Assembly: GCA_020055645.1 (NCBI GenBank) | Contig: CM034548.1 | Location: 30,864,201 to 30,928,200 of the forward strand | Direction: 5' to 3' | DNA from: Tomocerus qinae | Taxonomy: Eukaryota > Arthropoda > Collembola > Entomobryomorpha > Tomoceridae | DNA: 64,000 nt | Shown here: positions 11,760 to 24,100 of the stretch, in pieces | Layout: the number at the start of each line of letters is the position of its first letter | Numbering within the stretch: position 1 is the first letter of the stretch | Position numbers and translations under genes: made by a program | The notes under the pieces: generated by a model | Database searches by the model: none | Told to the model about the DNA's origin: nothing | Seen by the model: the letters and a program-made list of their open reading frames with translations, nothing else

Positions 11760-12053
11760 GGAACAAAAAACGACCTTTATTGCTTTTTCCTTTTTTTGTT
11801 TTTTTTTTGTAAAAAATGTAAGTGCGAAATTGTAACAAAGGTTACCTTTTTGCTTTTTACGTTTCTAAAAGTTGCAAAAAAATAAATAAAATGCCTTATT
11901 TTGTAGTCCGATAGTAGTTCTAGATTGGTGTTCTAATGATTTGTTACAATATTTGATTGGTTTTACACTGTCTACGTCTTTATGCATAGGTAAAAAAGGT
12001 AAAATAGGTACCTTTTTTACCTTTAAGTAAAAAAGGCATTGCTTTTTTGTTCC
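11760..12053 (+). repeat. interspersed repeat family 1, copy 1
   Basis: The unit has short inverted ends (GGAACAAAAAA and TTTTTTGTTCC) and interrupts a locally repeated motif, GACCAACAATTAG(G/A)CGGTGTATA, seen at about 11698-11750 and again at 12056-12090. A related copy in the same orientation lies at about 30040-30255 (shared TTTGATTGG, CTTTATG(C/T)ATAGGTAAAAA, GACATTGCTTTTTTGTTC). It looks like a short non-autonomous element. Confidence 0.6.
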
Positions 12054-12155
12054 TTGCCAACAATTAGACGGTGTATATTTGACCAACAATTGATTGTAAC
12101 TTTAAGTGACCAATTAAAAACTATTGCTAATGCATAAAAGTTTGACCAACAATGT

Positions 12156-12915
12156 CTTACGATAACTTCTACGTACAGGAGAGACTGCAATCTACACTCA
12201 CTATAGTAAGTTTTAAAATTGTTGAATTTGTTAACGGAGTGACTGCGTCGGTAATCCCTTCCACAGTAACTGAAAAGTCGAAAACAGATCAGTCGCCCAT
12301 AAAGTAAACGTAAAACTAAACTTAAACATTATCACTGATAGGAGTTACGTGACACTCAATGCTCAATCGGCTACGATGAAGGTGGGGACTGACTCCAATC
12401 AGTGCTAATGTTTAAGTTGATGGAGGAGAATATGCAGTTTGGTTTTCCAGTCTAGGGACCACCCCAAACTGTCAACACCTTTTTGTCAACAGAATTATAC
12501 ATGGTTAGGTTAGATAAGGTTATAGTGTTGACAATTTAGTGTTGACAATTCGGGGGAGAATCCCTCCCAGACCAGACTTACCTTGGTACTTGACGTGAGC
12601 TTGACAATTTTTGAAATTCCCACTCAATTTTCAATACAAAATAATTTTGAAGTCTAAAGCCAGGTTTTCAGTGTCACTTTCCCTTTCACTTCACGCGGAA
12701 AAAGAACCATTCAGTTACTTACTCTGCCCTAATTCCAAATCCCCTAACCTGGGGCAACGGCAATGTTTTATTTACGAATGTTCCTTTGCGCGTGAATGAA
12801 ATGGAAGTGACACTCAAAACCTAGCTTAACTTCGTCAAGTAGCGATATAGAATGTGGCTGTTAAACTTACCACAGCGAGTCTGCAGTCTCTCCTGTACAT
12901 AAAAGTTTTCGTAAG
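12156..12915. mobile_element. TIR element of about 760 bp
   Basis: Terminal inverted repeats of 34 bp differ at three positions. The outer end is CTTACGATAACTTCTACG (12156) and the inner end is TACAGGAGAGACTGCA, matched by the reverse complement ending at 12915. A second inverted pair nests inside (12659-12683 against 12803-12826, GTGTCACTT and flanks). There is no transposase ORF. Confidence 0.7.
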
Positions 12916-13233
12916 GCAACAATAATAATGAACGTCTATCTGGATTGGTTTCATTTATGTGCTCATTAAAATAGAAAGATGACAAAAAATTAGATTTTTT
13001 TAAAACGTAGAGAATTTTTCAAGCTTTTTTGATAAATGTCTCATTGCAAACAATTTTTGTAGATTGAAAATCAACTGATAATGACGTCACAAACACAAAT
13101 CGTGATAATAATAGGAATAGAAAGAGTGTGGCCTTAACTCATTTTTATAAAAATTCGCCAATGGTATAAAAGCTCCTAGAAGGTCACATATAAACTAATA
13201 GTTAATTAATGTCCACTAATTAATAGCCATGAG

Positions 13234-13794
13234 CAGTGTACAAAATTTACCACTTTTTAGCCTTTTTTCCCATCACAGTGGTAAAAATGCACTTAATGGT
13301 AAAAAATGCATTTAATGGTAAAAATGGTAAATTATAGTGAATAATTAGCAAAGATACACAAAAGACACATTAAAAAGTTGCCATGCTGTATTTGCTCTTA
13401 AACATTTCAAATTAAAATTTATATTTGAATGTTCACCGACGGTAGTGAAAAAAATTTCATTTAAACGACATTTATTTGCCTGGTACAGCCAACTTTCATT
13501 CAATTAGAAAAAATGCTCATTTAATTGTCTATCTTTTTAATGTCGTGGTGTCTCGATAATGGGGCGCTGTGTGAATAGCCAACTGGTCCATTAATTAAGT
13601 TTGGCAGTCAATTTGTGACAACAATCGTCAGCTGCAAAGGTATTTTAAGTAGCGAATTTTATTCAAAATTCTGTACGAAATTTTAACCATTTCTTACCAA
13701 ATATACCATTTACCACCTGTTTTTAGGTAGTGGTAAATAACGTTAAATACCATTAAAAACCACTTACCATTGGTAAGTGGTATTTTGTACACTG
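13234..13794. mobile_element. hAT-type MITE with 8-bp target-site duplication
   Basis: The 561-bp unit starts CAGTGTACAAAATTTACCAC and ends with the reverse complement of CAGTGTACAAAATACCACTT. It is flanked by identical 8-bp direct repeats GCCATGAG at 13226-13233 and 13795-13802. CAG(T/G)G ends plus an 8-bp duplication are the hallmarks of the hAT superfamily. The interior is AT-rich with GGTAAAAATG subterminal repeats and no coding capacity. Clean ends and an exact duplication suggest a fairly recent insertion. Confidence 0.85.
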
Positions 13795-14041
13795 GCCATG
13801 AGGCAAAAAGTTAACTCCATAGCCAAGAGTCGAAGTCTATATCGACTGTATGGGTGGCGCGCTTACTGCTTGGGCTAAATTTGTATTTTGTTGGCGTTTA
13901 GCGGAGCGAAGGTTATACCTTCCATAAACACACACAAACAAACTTTTCTCTCCCTTCGTTCTACAGCACGCATTGACGCATAGAGCATGTATGTTACAAA
14001 CAGGCATCGCGTAAAATTCTATTAGTAGTACTAGTAATAGG

Positions 14042-14097
14042 CCCGTTCTCCGAACGGGAAATGGGTAACCCCTTAATGGGATTACCCATTAAGGGGT
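14042..14097. repeat. two adjacent short hairpins
   Basis: CCCGTTC/GAACGGG at 14043-14058 is followed by ACCCCTTAATGGG, ATTA, and its exact complement at 14068-14097. The second resembles the ACCCC core of the minisatellite starting at 14247. Confidence 0.55.
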
Positions 14098-14246
14098 CAT
14101 AAGTGTGCATTATGCATTAAAAAAGCATGAAAATTAACAGATTAAAATTTATTTTTAAATTGCTTGCTACATTTCTACAACATCCTACGCACGGGAAAAA
14201 TACAATACTTATCGGTCTATGTAAATAATCATTATCATTGTAAATG

Positions 14247-14838
14247 TATTTTCAATAACCCCGTTATTTTCAATAACCCCGTTATTTTCAATAACCCCGT
14301 TATTTTCAATAACCCCGTTATTTTCAATAACCCCGTTATTTTCAATAACCCCGTTATTTTCAATAACCCCGTTATTTTCAATAACCCCGTTATTTTCAAT
14401 AACCCCGTTATTTTCAATAACCCCGTTATTTTCAATAACCCCGTTATTTTCAATAACCCCGTTATTTTCAATAACCCCGTTATTTTCAATAACCCCGTTA
14501 TTTTCAATAACCCCGTTATTTTCAATAACCCCGTTATTTTCATTAACCCCGTTATTTTCATTAACCCCGTTATTTTTATTAACCCCGTTATTTTAAATGA
14601 CCCTGTCATTTTAAACAACTCCGTTGTTTTAAATAACCCCGTGATTTTAAATAACCCCGACATTTTAAATAACCCCGACATTTTAAATAACCCCGTGATT
14701 TTAAATAACCCCGTGATTTTAAATAACCCCGTGATTTTAAATAACCCCGACATTTTAAACAACCTCTTTATTTTAAACATTTCCAATATTTTAATTAACC
14801 TCGTTATTTTACTTAACACCGTTATTTTAATTAACCCA
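14247..14838. repeat. 18-bp minisatellite, about 33 copies
   Basis: The unit is TATTTTCAATAACCCCGT. The first 17 or so copies are essentially identical. From about 14565 the units become variant (TTTTAAATAACCCCGTGA, CCCGACAT and others) and decay toward 14838. As 18 is divisible by three, the array is open in several frames on both strands (NNPVIF and LLKITG repeats), which explains the 226- and 194-codon ORFs. They are not considered genes. Confidence 0.9.
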
Positions 14839-14899
14839 TTTTAATCTTCCTTCGTTATTTAGTTTTAACATATCCCGTCACCTTAATTAAACGTGTTAT

Positions 14900-15536
14900 T
14901 TTAATTGCCCCTTACATGTTATTTGGTCTAATTATTTTATTTTAAATCATAAATTATTTGACAGATATTCAAAGATGAAAACTGAAGAACCAAAAAATCT
15001 ATTTCTGTTTCACCTCATGTTTTTTGAAACTAAACTGTTCGTTTCTCGCAGCCCCAACAACCGAGCAGGTGTTGATAAAACTGAAGGGAAAGAGAACATG
15101 CGCCACCTATGTGGGCCATGGTCGCATTTACAGTGCGTAGTCATTGTAGCCCCTTATACACGGAGAAACACGAATGGATAATTGAATTTTCTAAATTCAT
15201 TTAAAAATCGTAGAATCAAAATATCAAAAATCCGCCACTTGAGGACCTCAATATTGGTCCTTAGAAGCTTCAAAAAAAAATTTGATGGAGATTGGTTGAA
15301 AACTGTAGGAGGAGATAGGTTTGGCAGTTTGAGTTTTTCCCTATCCCTCCCATGTTATAATTTGATTTTCAAAAAATCAAGAAATGATTTCTATGAAACC
15401 AATCGTTATGAAAATGATCATTTGAGGTTCTGACTATGAGATGAACATCCAGTAAAAATTTGAACCTCGTAGCTTGATGCTAAAGGGTACTTGTGTAGCT
15501 ATTATTATAATGATAATATTAATTAATGAAAAAACT
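14900..15536. other. unassigned sequence with interspersed-repeat fragments
   Basis: No gene. The segment 15388-15441 (TTTCTATGAAACC, ATGATCATTTGAG, TCTGACTATGAGAT) recurs inverted at about 29945-30012 in the RpS3a intron, so at least part is an interspersed repeat. Confidence 0.45.
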
Positions 15537-15957
15537 CATTTCGGTGGTTTAGAAAAAATAGGCATGCGCATTTTGCTTGTTTGTTATTAAGGAATCTGCA
15601 TATATTATGTGTGTAGTTGTTGGGGAGAGGAGGTACTCAAAAGTGTTACAGTCAGCACCAAGCATTTATACAGAACTGAGTTTTGGAGGGGGCTAATATA
15701 TTATATAGATATTTTATGTATGTATATCAGCGCGTAGCGCAAAAATATCTAGCATTGTTTGACGAAAATGAGTCAAAAATGGCAAATTATCGATAACTTT
15801 TTACTATTTGGAGAAAAAATTTCTCTTTTCTTGAATCCCTCAATAATATACTCGGTCTGCATCTGTGTTACACATTGGGGAGGGAGTTTTGCGTTACATA
15901 ATATATGCACGTTCCCTAGGGTCTCCTACCAGACATACATAGATTCATCATAGATAT
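15537..15957 (+). repeat. repeat R, copy i, with nested insertion
   Basis: Matches copy ii (16020-16310) at both ends: CGCATTTTGCTT, GCATATATTATGTGTG, GAGGTACTCAAAA, TTACAGTCAGCAC, then TTTGCGTTACATAATATATGC. Between CAGCAC and TTACACATT it carries about 210 extra bases (15660-15868) with the GCGCGTAGCGC/GAGTCAAAAATGGC signature of another family (see 24400 and 28041), so one element is nested in another. Confidence 0.65.
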
Positions 15958-16013
15958 ATGGTTAGGTTGGTAAATTTATTGGTTTATCTCAGTCTGTGGT
16001 TATAATATAGAAT

Positions 16014-16310
16014 ATTTTGGTGTTATAATAATAATATGAAACAACTCATTTCATTGGTTAACAGGAATTGGGCTTGCGCATTTTGCTTTTAAGGAACTTG
16101 CATATATTATGTGTGCAGTTGATGGGAGGAGGAGGTACTCAAAATTGTTACAGTCAGCACTTGCGTTACACATAAGGGAGGGGTTTTGCGTTACGTAATA
16201 TATGCAAGTTTCCTAGGTTCTCTACCACACGTACATACATATTATATAAATATATATAGACAAGTAAATTTATTGCTTTATCAAGTCTACGATTATAATA
16301 ATACTAGTGA
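16014..16310 (+). repeat. repeat R, copy ii
   Basis: Uninterrupted copy with internal inverted ends (GAACTTGCATATATTA and TAATATATGCAAGTTTCC). A third copy lies inverted at about 25225-25495 in the RpS3a first intron. Confidence 0.7.
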
Positions 16311-16912
16311 ACCCAGCTAAGGGGTATATCTAGCACCCAAGAGAAATTCAGCAGGCCACCCATCACAGTAATAAAAACAATTTCGAAAACATCCCATTGG
16401 GTTATTATGCTACCTTTGTAAATACAAACTATATTTAAATTAATATACTTTTATTTTCTACAGTGGTTGGTAAAATTAGCTTCAGCCCCAACTTCCTGAT
16501 AAAAAGGAATTTCCTACACTAAAATAATAACTATAGATCGTAGCATCAAATACAGGGAACAATGAAAGACTCCATTTTCGAAAAAACTCCTACAAAGTCG
16601 CCAAAAAGCTCCCTTTTAAAATCAAAAAAATAAGATTTCTCATGGGATTTTGAAAAAAAATTTCAAATCCCATGAGTCAACTTACGAATAAATATTTTTA
16701 AAGAATAAATAGTGGCTCCCAGTACTGTTATTTAATTCTACAAAAAGATTCCACAACTAGCACAAAGGAATCGATAGGGTAGTAAAAAGTAAACCCAGCT
16801 CTACTAAAAAAAGTTAAATAAGTTTGTCAATATAGCAGAACCAATTAGGATTAGAAGTTTTGATATGCTATTTGACATGCACATTACAATCTGTACGATT
16901 GTAATGTGCATG
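16311..16912 (+). repeat. repeat E, copy 1
   Basis: About 600 bp starting ACTAGTGAACCCAGCTAAGG, with an inverted copy at 25585-26182 whose end reads CCTTAGCTGGGTTCACTAG. Contains a 17-bp-arm hairpin at 16637-16675 (CTCATGGGATTTTGAAA) and a 15-bp-arm hairpin at 16877-16911 (ATGCACATTACAATC). The motif GTGAACCCAGCT at the start recurs as GTAAACCCAGCT near 16788. No ORF. Confidence 0.7.
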
Positions 16913-17135
16913 GAACCCCTCTTCGATTAAATTTCTGGATACGTGAGTGATCGCCACAATATCTAATACCCATTATGATACTGATGCCTTTACCTTTCTA
17001 AATTTGCATTTTAAATCTAAATCTCACATGTGCTGGTGCGGCTACTAGACAATTTATTTTCAATGGGGTTGAGGCTGTTTGAGTTACAGGGTTGGCATTT
17101 ATTTCGCTTTCCAATGCATTTTTCTTGAAAAATGA

Positions 17136-17650
17136 AATAAAGTGAAATTAATTGAAATAAACGAAATAAAGTGAAATTAATTGAAATAAACGAAATAAAG
17201 TAAAATTAATCGAAATAAATGAATTTTAATGAGAATAATTGAAATAAATGAATTTAAGTGAAATTAATTGAAATAAATGAATTTAAGTGAAATTAATTGA
17301 AATAAATGAATTTAAGTGAAATTAATTGAAATAAATGAATTTAAGTGAAATTAATTGAAATAAATGAATTTAAGTGAAATTAATTGAAATAAATGAATCT
17401 AAGTGAAATTAATTGAAATAAATAAATTTAAGTGAAATTAATTGAAATAAATGAATTTAAGTGAAATTAATTGAAATAAATGAATTTAAGTGAAATTAAT
17501 TGAAATAAATGAATTTAAGTGAAATTAATTGAAATAAATGAATTTAAGTGAAATTAATTGAAATAAATGAATCTAAGTGAAATTAATTGAAATAAATGAA
17601 TTTAAGTGAAATTAATTGATATAAATGATTTTAAGTGAAATTAATTGAAA
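17136..17650. repeat. 29-bp minisatellite, about 17 copies
   Basis: The unit reads GAAATTAATTGAAATAAATG followed by AATTTAAGT. Most copies are identical or differ at one base. The flanks (TTTATTTCG... before, ...TTTATTTCAATAATTTCAC after) are inverted versions of the unit, so the array sits inside a palindromic AT-rich context. Confidence 0.9.
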
Positions 17651-17654
17651 TGAA

Positions 17655-19200
17655 TTTCCATGTATCCCATTTATTTCAATAATTTCACTTTTCAACAAAA
17701 GCTGAAGTTAAATATTTCGCGAAATAAAGTTATTTTTCTTCTATTTATTTCAAGCAAAATATTTCACTTGCCATCCCTGATTGCGCTCCCATAATAAAAT
17801 ACTTTTTAGCAAGAAACGTTCTTGACTGATTTCTACGAAACCATTCGCCAATATTTAAACAAGCATGTCCCTTTGGTGCTTGCTTTTTAGATTACAAAAT
17901 TGGAAACCGAATTTGACCGTTAGAGGCTGGTTGCCTAGCGATGGATGATGTGACTTTGATAGCATCAACCCGTGGCAGAGCTCTATGAAAAATGAAAAGT
18001 GGTACGCGAGCTCGCCAATGACGTCACGAATTTTGAAACGTATTTTGATAGTCAACTCCCGAAGGGTGACCTGGTTGTTCCGATACCCCAATAGATTGAT
18101 TTTATATGCCATTCCTTTTCAGTATATTTTTTTCTATTTTCCTTGAGTAGCATCATGTATTTGATTTTCTTTTTTATTTTGGCAGATTCAGCAGATTCAC
18201 TTGCTATAGCAACGGTTAATTCCTTGCTGAGGGTTTACCTGGGATTCTGAGATGGTATAATCAACATTATAATCGCCAAAATTAGTTTCTAACATCTTAA
18301 CATCATAATATGTCGTTACAATCGCTAACTATCATTTTCTCAAAATCAGCAAAGCCAAAACAACGTTGCCTCGATGAAAATCTGTAAAAAAAGTAGACAA
18401 AAACAAATTTTCCAACGACAAATTTTCCATTACAGAAAATTAGTTGTCTGAGGTTATTAAACTATTGTGTATAGTTATTATTTAGTATAATTTTGGTTTT
18501 CATCATTAATTATTATGTCTATGGCCTATATAATAATAATAATACATCGTAAATAAGTTCCTGGGATTCGAATGTCAATAATTAAGAAGCATACAACAAC
18601 TCTTAATTTCATGGCCTGAGATAACAACAATTTTCGATCAGAATGTTGGGGGAGGGGGGGGGGGCCGCGGCGCCCACCAAAACTGAAAAAGAAGTTAGGC
18701 CAAAAATTGAAACATCTTTTATATAGTGCTTCTTATAGTTTTGAAGTTCTAGAAATCAAATCTAGAACCTTTGCAACAACCGTGTTCCCAAAAATCCCTT
18801 GTTCTTTTTCGGAGGAGTATTATTGAATTGCATTTAAAAGTATCTATTTAAAACTTTTGTTAAGTTTGTGCACCCGTGACTGGCGGCGATAGAATTCGGA
18901 GTCATTTTTCGGCACTCATTGGCTGTGCATAGTCCCTTTGATATTCAGTAGTGACAACTGATCACCATAATATACTCGTGTATGTATATTTTCCAGTGTT
19001 TTTCCCTCATAGTTACTTTCATTTTATATGTAGCTATGATTTCCCTACAGAAACCTTTTAGATATGAGTGTTAACTTTGTAGTATTTATTTGTCTAAATT
19101 AAAGTGGAGTCTAATTAAAATAAATGATTCCGGAGATATTTTCCTTTTGATTTTAATGCAACTGAGAACCTGACGAGAAACGCAATGAGGATCTGAATGT
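17655..19200. other. unassigned non-coding sequence with a G-tract
   Basis: No gene supported. At about 18645-18664 a G-run (GGGGGAGGGGGGGGGGG) leads into CCGCGGCGCCC, an abrupt GC-rich patch in AT-rich DNA. Similar G-runs followed by GCGCC/GCCCC occur at about 24690 and 28198 next to repeat elements, so it may be the end of one. Confidence 0.4.
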
Positions 19201-19357
19201 ATTAATTTTTTCGATAATGTACCCAAAGCAGTTTACCCGAAGTCCACTACACGTAATGTGCCTATGTCGGGTAACTTTGGAAGGCACCCGACATAGGCAC
19301 ATTACGTGTGTAGGACTTCGGGTAGACTGCTTTGGGTACATTATCGAAAAAATTAAT
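19201..19357. mobile_element. foldback mini-element ending TTTTTCGATAATGTACCC
   Basis: A 157-bp palindrome with arms of about 72 bp. The left arm starts ATTAATTTTTTCGATAATGT and passes through ACCCGAAGTCC, ACACGTAATGTGCC and TATGTCGGGT. A loop of about 13 bases and the matching right arm follow. ATTAAT flanks both ends. The terminal TTCGATAATGTACCC is shared with the much larger foldback at 28476-29869, so they appear related. The overlapping ORFs on both strands are artefacts of the palindrome. Confidence 0.8.
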
Positions 19358-19850
19358 TGTGACTTTTGGAGGAGCATTCACAGTCTCTCTCCATTCAGCA
19401 GCAACTGTAACAGGATAGACTGCTACAGCTAGAAATAAAGCTTCCTGTTGACGAACGCGGTAATTCATCTTCTATGCATTAACCCAGCGAAGCTACTACA
19501 TGGAAGTTGTATGCTCTATTCTCGCCAAATTTACACAGCTACAAGTCTTCTTCTTCTATTCTAGGACAGGTTCTGCCTGCAGGACATCGAAGAGATATTA
19601 TGCGCTTGCTAATATGAGGTGTATTGTAAATACTATAACAATTTCCTCGGCTCCTTCCTAAGATGCAGCTAAAAGAACAATTTTACAACCAGTCAATGAT
19701 AAAGCTTTTCAATATCGCTTTGAATGTTTTATACTAGATAGTAATTTCTAGTTGATAAAAAGCATCATCAGACCTAGAAACTTTAATGTATTCTCAACAA
19801 TATACTCATAAGCCATTTAGTTGTGGTGAGAATGAGAACTTATGCTTGGT

Positions 19851-20140
19851 TTATATATGTTACTATGTATACAGACCGAACATATGCATACCTACTTCAC
19901 GTCATAGGATATTTGTATTTTATAAAACCAAAATTTAGAGTTTTATGAGCCTAACCTTATTTTAAACAACTTATTGACTGCTAAATGTGCTTTCATGCAA
20001 TTTTGATTGTTTTAAATTAGATTAGGCTCGTTAAAAATTCAAAATTTTGGTTTTTAAAATACAAATATTCTATGACGTAGGTATGCATATGTCCCGTCGT
20101 CCGGTCTATCTGTATATACATAGTAGTAACATTTATGTGG
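19851..20140. mobile_element. foldback element, arms of about 115 bp
   Basis: Left-arm elements GTTACTATGTATACAGACCG, CATATGCATACCTAC, CGTCATAGGATATTTGTATT and AAACCAAAATTT recur inverted on the right side (AAAATTTTGGTTT, AATACAAATATTCTATGACG, GTAGGTATGCATATG, CGGTCTATCTGTATATACATAG). Roughly 45 bases of unpaired sequence lie between. Arms differ by several substitutions and indels, so the element is not very young. Confidence 0.75.
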
Positions 20141-21095
20141 ATATGTGGATAGTATATGATTCATCCCAGTACATAGTGGGGAAAACGAATTCATGTTCTA
20201 CTCTATCCAGTTTTCTTACTAATGACCTGGTAAAGGTACTTGTTTACATAGACGTACGATAAAGAGAACCAAAATAACATAGATTTTCATACATAAATTT
20301 TTTACCCAGTTCGCCTGTCAGGTGAAAGTTGTAAAGTGAAAATTGATAGTGTTCGTGGATAAATCAGCTTGCTGTTGCATATCTTTGTATAGAGCTGAAG
20401 TTACGTCAATCTTTTGCAATTTTTAATTTTTAAATTCCTCCCCTGGTCATGGGCGTTTGACCGATCTTTCCCATTTATAAATTTGGCCTTCCTTGTTACC
20501 ATAAGATTGTATGCTGAAAATTTGAACTCTTTAGCTCATTCAGTTCGATAGGTATAGTGGTGCACAGGGATTTAAAGGAGGGACAAACAAGGAGAAATAG
20601 CAAACATTTACAATGAATATAAACTCCTATTAATGTTCTATAGTCTTATAGTAGGATTCACTTATAGTTCGAGTAGTAGTAGAGAGCCTAGGATTTACTT
20701 ATTACATTGGGAAACTGCTTTACATTCACCTTTCACCAAAGCAACAGAAATCTTTGGTACCATCGACTTCCCTCTCAAAAGCCGGAAGTACAGCATAATG
20801 ACATGATTCACTTTGCTTTCTTCCCACTTACATGACGATAGCGTACATTTATGTAACAAATCTTAGTTCGGTTTTCTATGGTTGTCTTTTCAGTGATCAA
20901 TCTCGTGCTAAAACTAAAGTGTGCGTAGGTATACAGTAATACGGAGAAAAGTAGGCCCGGATCTGTAGAAATTATGTGCAATGATTTGCAGATTATATAG
21001 AAAGTAAGTGAAAAGAAGATTGCGGAGAAGGTGCCAGAACAACTCCATAGACAAGTACATATAGTAGGTGTTGCATCTTGTATCGGGCACAGACA
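20141..21095. other. upstream region of the RpS3a gene, no gene seen
   Basis: No supported exon. A 135-codon minus-strand ORF (20808-21215) overlaps the ribosomal-protein promoter and first exon and looks spurious. The proximal promoter should lie in the last few hundred bases. Confidence 0.5.
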
Positions 21096-21108
21096 CTTTC
21101 TATCTCTC
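21096..21108 (+). promoter_or_regulatory. pyrimidine-rich candidate start-site element
   Basis: CTTTCTATCTCTC lies about 60-70 bases before the ATG. Ribosomal-protein genes in animals start transcription at a pyrimidine-rich TCT/TOP element with a C as first base, and this is the best match upstream of exon 1. Positional inference only. Confidence 0.3.
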
Positions 21109-21165
21109 GAAGTGGACTCATTCTGTCTCAACCTCAATACAGAATAAAATTCCGAATTTGGAAAA

Positions 21166-24100
21166 ATGGCTGTAGGAAAGAATATGAGGCTGTCCAAGGG
21201 TGCCAAGGGTGGCAAGAAAGTTGGCAGGAAGATGTAAGTCCATTAATTATTATTACTTATTGTATTTCATTGCCCCATTCCTTATATAAAATAGTAGATA
21301 TGCTAAGCAGAGTTTACATTGATAGTATATAATCAAATCATAATTACTTAATGACAGCAATCCACCAATGTTTGTATTATAATAGTAGATATATATTTAT
21401 TAATTTGAATTGGGTTGAAAGATGTTCAAAATTCAATTTAATTAGAGATTATCAGGCAAGGAGGCAAGTCTAACAGAATCGCATCCTACAGGCGGTTGGT
21501 ATTAGCAGTTTCTAAAGATGGCGGTTATTAATTGCCTTAGTCTTTTAGCAAAGAGGAAAAATTTTGATTCCAGTTGCATATAGAATTTTTGACGACAAAA
21601 GGAACCAGGGATCGGGAATTGGTCAAACTATCTTAGTGCGGGGCGAAATTTGGGTACACTTTTTGGAAAATTGTCGTTTTTATTTTCGTATCTTCCTACT
21701 TCACTTCTCTTGGCCTTAGCCCGTACATACATAAATTAGGATGAAATGTATTTTTATGTCTCAATTGGGCCTTACATTGTGTGGTTAAGTTAAATCAGGC
21801 CAGATCTTAGAGAGGCACCCTACCCGCCCCACCTAAACCTAACCGAATTTATCATTATCGAACCTAATCTAGGAATGGGTTGGGCTCCACCCTAGAATGG
21901 GACTTTTATGCCGGATACAAATCCAACATATTATTTCCAGTGCTTATTTTGACCCATTTAATGTCGTCGCAATGATTTTTCCCTCAATTATTGTAACTTT
22001 AGGCGTTAATCACAATCTTTATTATAAAAGGTGTTACGTATTTTTATTCATTAAAAGCAAGTAAAACGTGTGTGTTGACTCTGTAATTTATAATCCGTGA
22101 TTGCCTCATGGTTCGTAAATTTATAACAAAATTATTATTTAAAAATAAAAATTGTGGCTATTAATGTGTTTTCGTTTATAAGGACTTTTGTTAAGATCTG
22201 AGAAGGTGTCGCTGGCTTAAGAAAGAAGTCTTTCTATTTTTGAGTGAGTAAATCTAAATCATGGCATTGGTGGGTATAATTACCACGACTTAAAAATTTA
22301 TACAAGTGCCACATTACCAAAATTATTAACATTTGCATAATTCACTATTACAAAGAAGGCCGGCAGTGATAATATTCTAATTTTATTAGTGACAAATAAT
22401 AATAAAATTTAAAAAATCAAAATGTTGGATGATAATCTTGTCCAAAGCTAATTAACTTCATCTCTGAGATGAATATCTGTCCCGCTTAACATCACATATC
22501 CTGTGAGGATATATATTTATTAATTGTGAATTGGGTTGAAAGATCTTCAAAATTCAATTTCAATCAGAGATTACCCAGGCAAGGAACGGCAAAGTCTGCA
22601 TAATGGCATCCTACAGGCATGGCCCTTTGAAACGTAGTTTCTAAAGATGGCGGTTATAAATTGCTAGTCATTTAATAAACCTTAGCAACCAAATTTTGAT
22701 TCCAGTTGCATATAGAATTTTTGACTGACAAAAGGTCTAACCATGGGTCTTCTGGAATTGGTCAAACTATCTTCTGCGGGGCAGAAATTTGGGTACAATC
22801 TTTGGAAAATGTGTCGTTTCTTACCTTGCGTAACAAAATCTTTTAATTAATTTAACTTTCAACCCAATACATACGAAATAATATATAAAATAATAAAGAT
22901 GTAAATCAATGTAAGTATGCAAATGTAACCAAAAACCAAAAATGTGGAGAATTCTCAATTTGCACATCCAAAGTGTCAGGGGTCACAAAAAATGGCACAT
23001 TTCCGTACCAATGGCCAAATCTTAGTTGAGGAAATATGGTATCCTTCATGTATGTGGCTGCCACTATTTTTGAAGTGGACGAGTTACTAGGATAATCTGT
23101 GTCTCGAACACCCTTAACTTTCCAAACGCACGGAATTACATTTTCACCTTCCTTAAGAAGTTTCCGAGTAATCTGCATCTTTGAACCGTAAATCTCGCGT
23201 AAATTTGAATTAGGAGGAGTTGACGCTCAATTTTATTATAGCAACTTCTTTTCCAAGTCTAATGCAATCTACAAACATCAACATATAACAAGTATTTCAC
23301 ATATTTTTAAGGTTTTAAAAATTGCGCACATACTGGGGCTAAGATATTTACAGCTTAGGTTTAATTCTAAAGCACGTACCGTAATTATCGAATTAATACC
23401 TCGGGAGAATTATAGTTTCATGACCACTTTTTGTGCAAGAAAAATCGATGTAGTTCCCCGGATGGAGAGTTATTTCGAAACGGGGAATTATAGTTTCAAG
23501 GTCAATATTTATTAGATTATAAATGCATCATTAAAAAAAATTTAAAGTTTTATTAAAATGTAATTAATTTTCTTCGTCAGAGGAGAGTAATGCGTCCATA
23601 GGTTCCGTGAGATGTACATCCGTATCATCATCGTCCGAGGGCAGAAAAATGTCATCCTCGTTAATCAATGGCATTCCATTTGTGAAAATTGATTGCAATG
23701 CTTTAACCTTTCCAGTCCTACACTGCAATCTTTGCCTGGTTTAAAGGCAATGATCAAATGATCCTCACTTTCGTCCACAGCATTAAGAATTCCGCAAGAA
23801 TAAAAGGAATTTTTTATTACATCTACCTTTCAATGCCAATGTTCTTGCTTCCTTTCTCTTTTAGTACACATTTACTTACTGTAAGTGCACACGTACCAAA
23901 TGCCCTAAATTTTGGCCGGAGAATTGTTTCGAAATGGGGAATTATAGTTTCAAAGGTTGACATTTACGGGGGAAAATCGATATAGTTCCCAGGTAGGGGA
24001 ACTATCTCGATGCGGGGAATTATATCGATAATTACGGTATAAGTCATATTTTCACAACAAGGTTACTAATATGCACCCAATATAATTTCTGGAGTATAAA

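Noticed and set aside
14164..14844. 226-codon plus-strand and 194-codon minus-strand ORFs (NNPVIF and LLKITG repeats)
   Set aside because: They are open only because the 18-bp unit is a multiple of three and lacks stops. Both strands are open at once and there is no signal or flanking gene structure.
20808..21215. 135-codon minus-strand ORF before RpS3a
   Set aside because: Crosses the RpS3a first exon in antisense. No domain, and position and composition fit chance.
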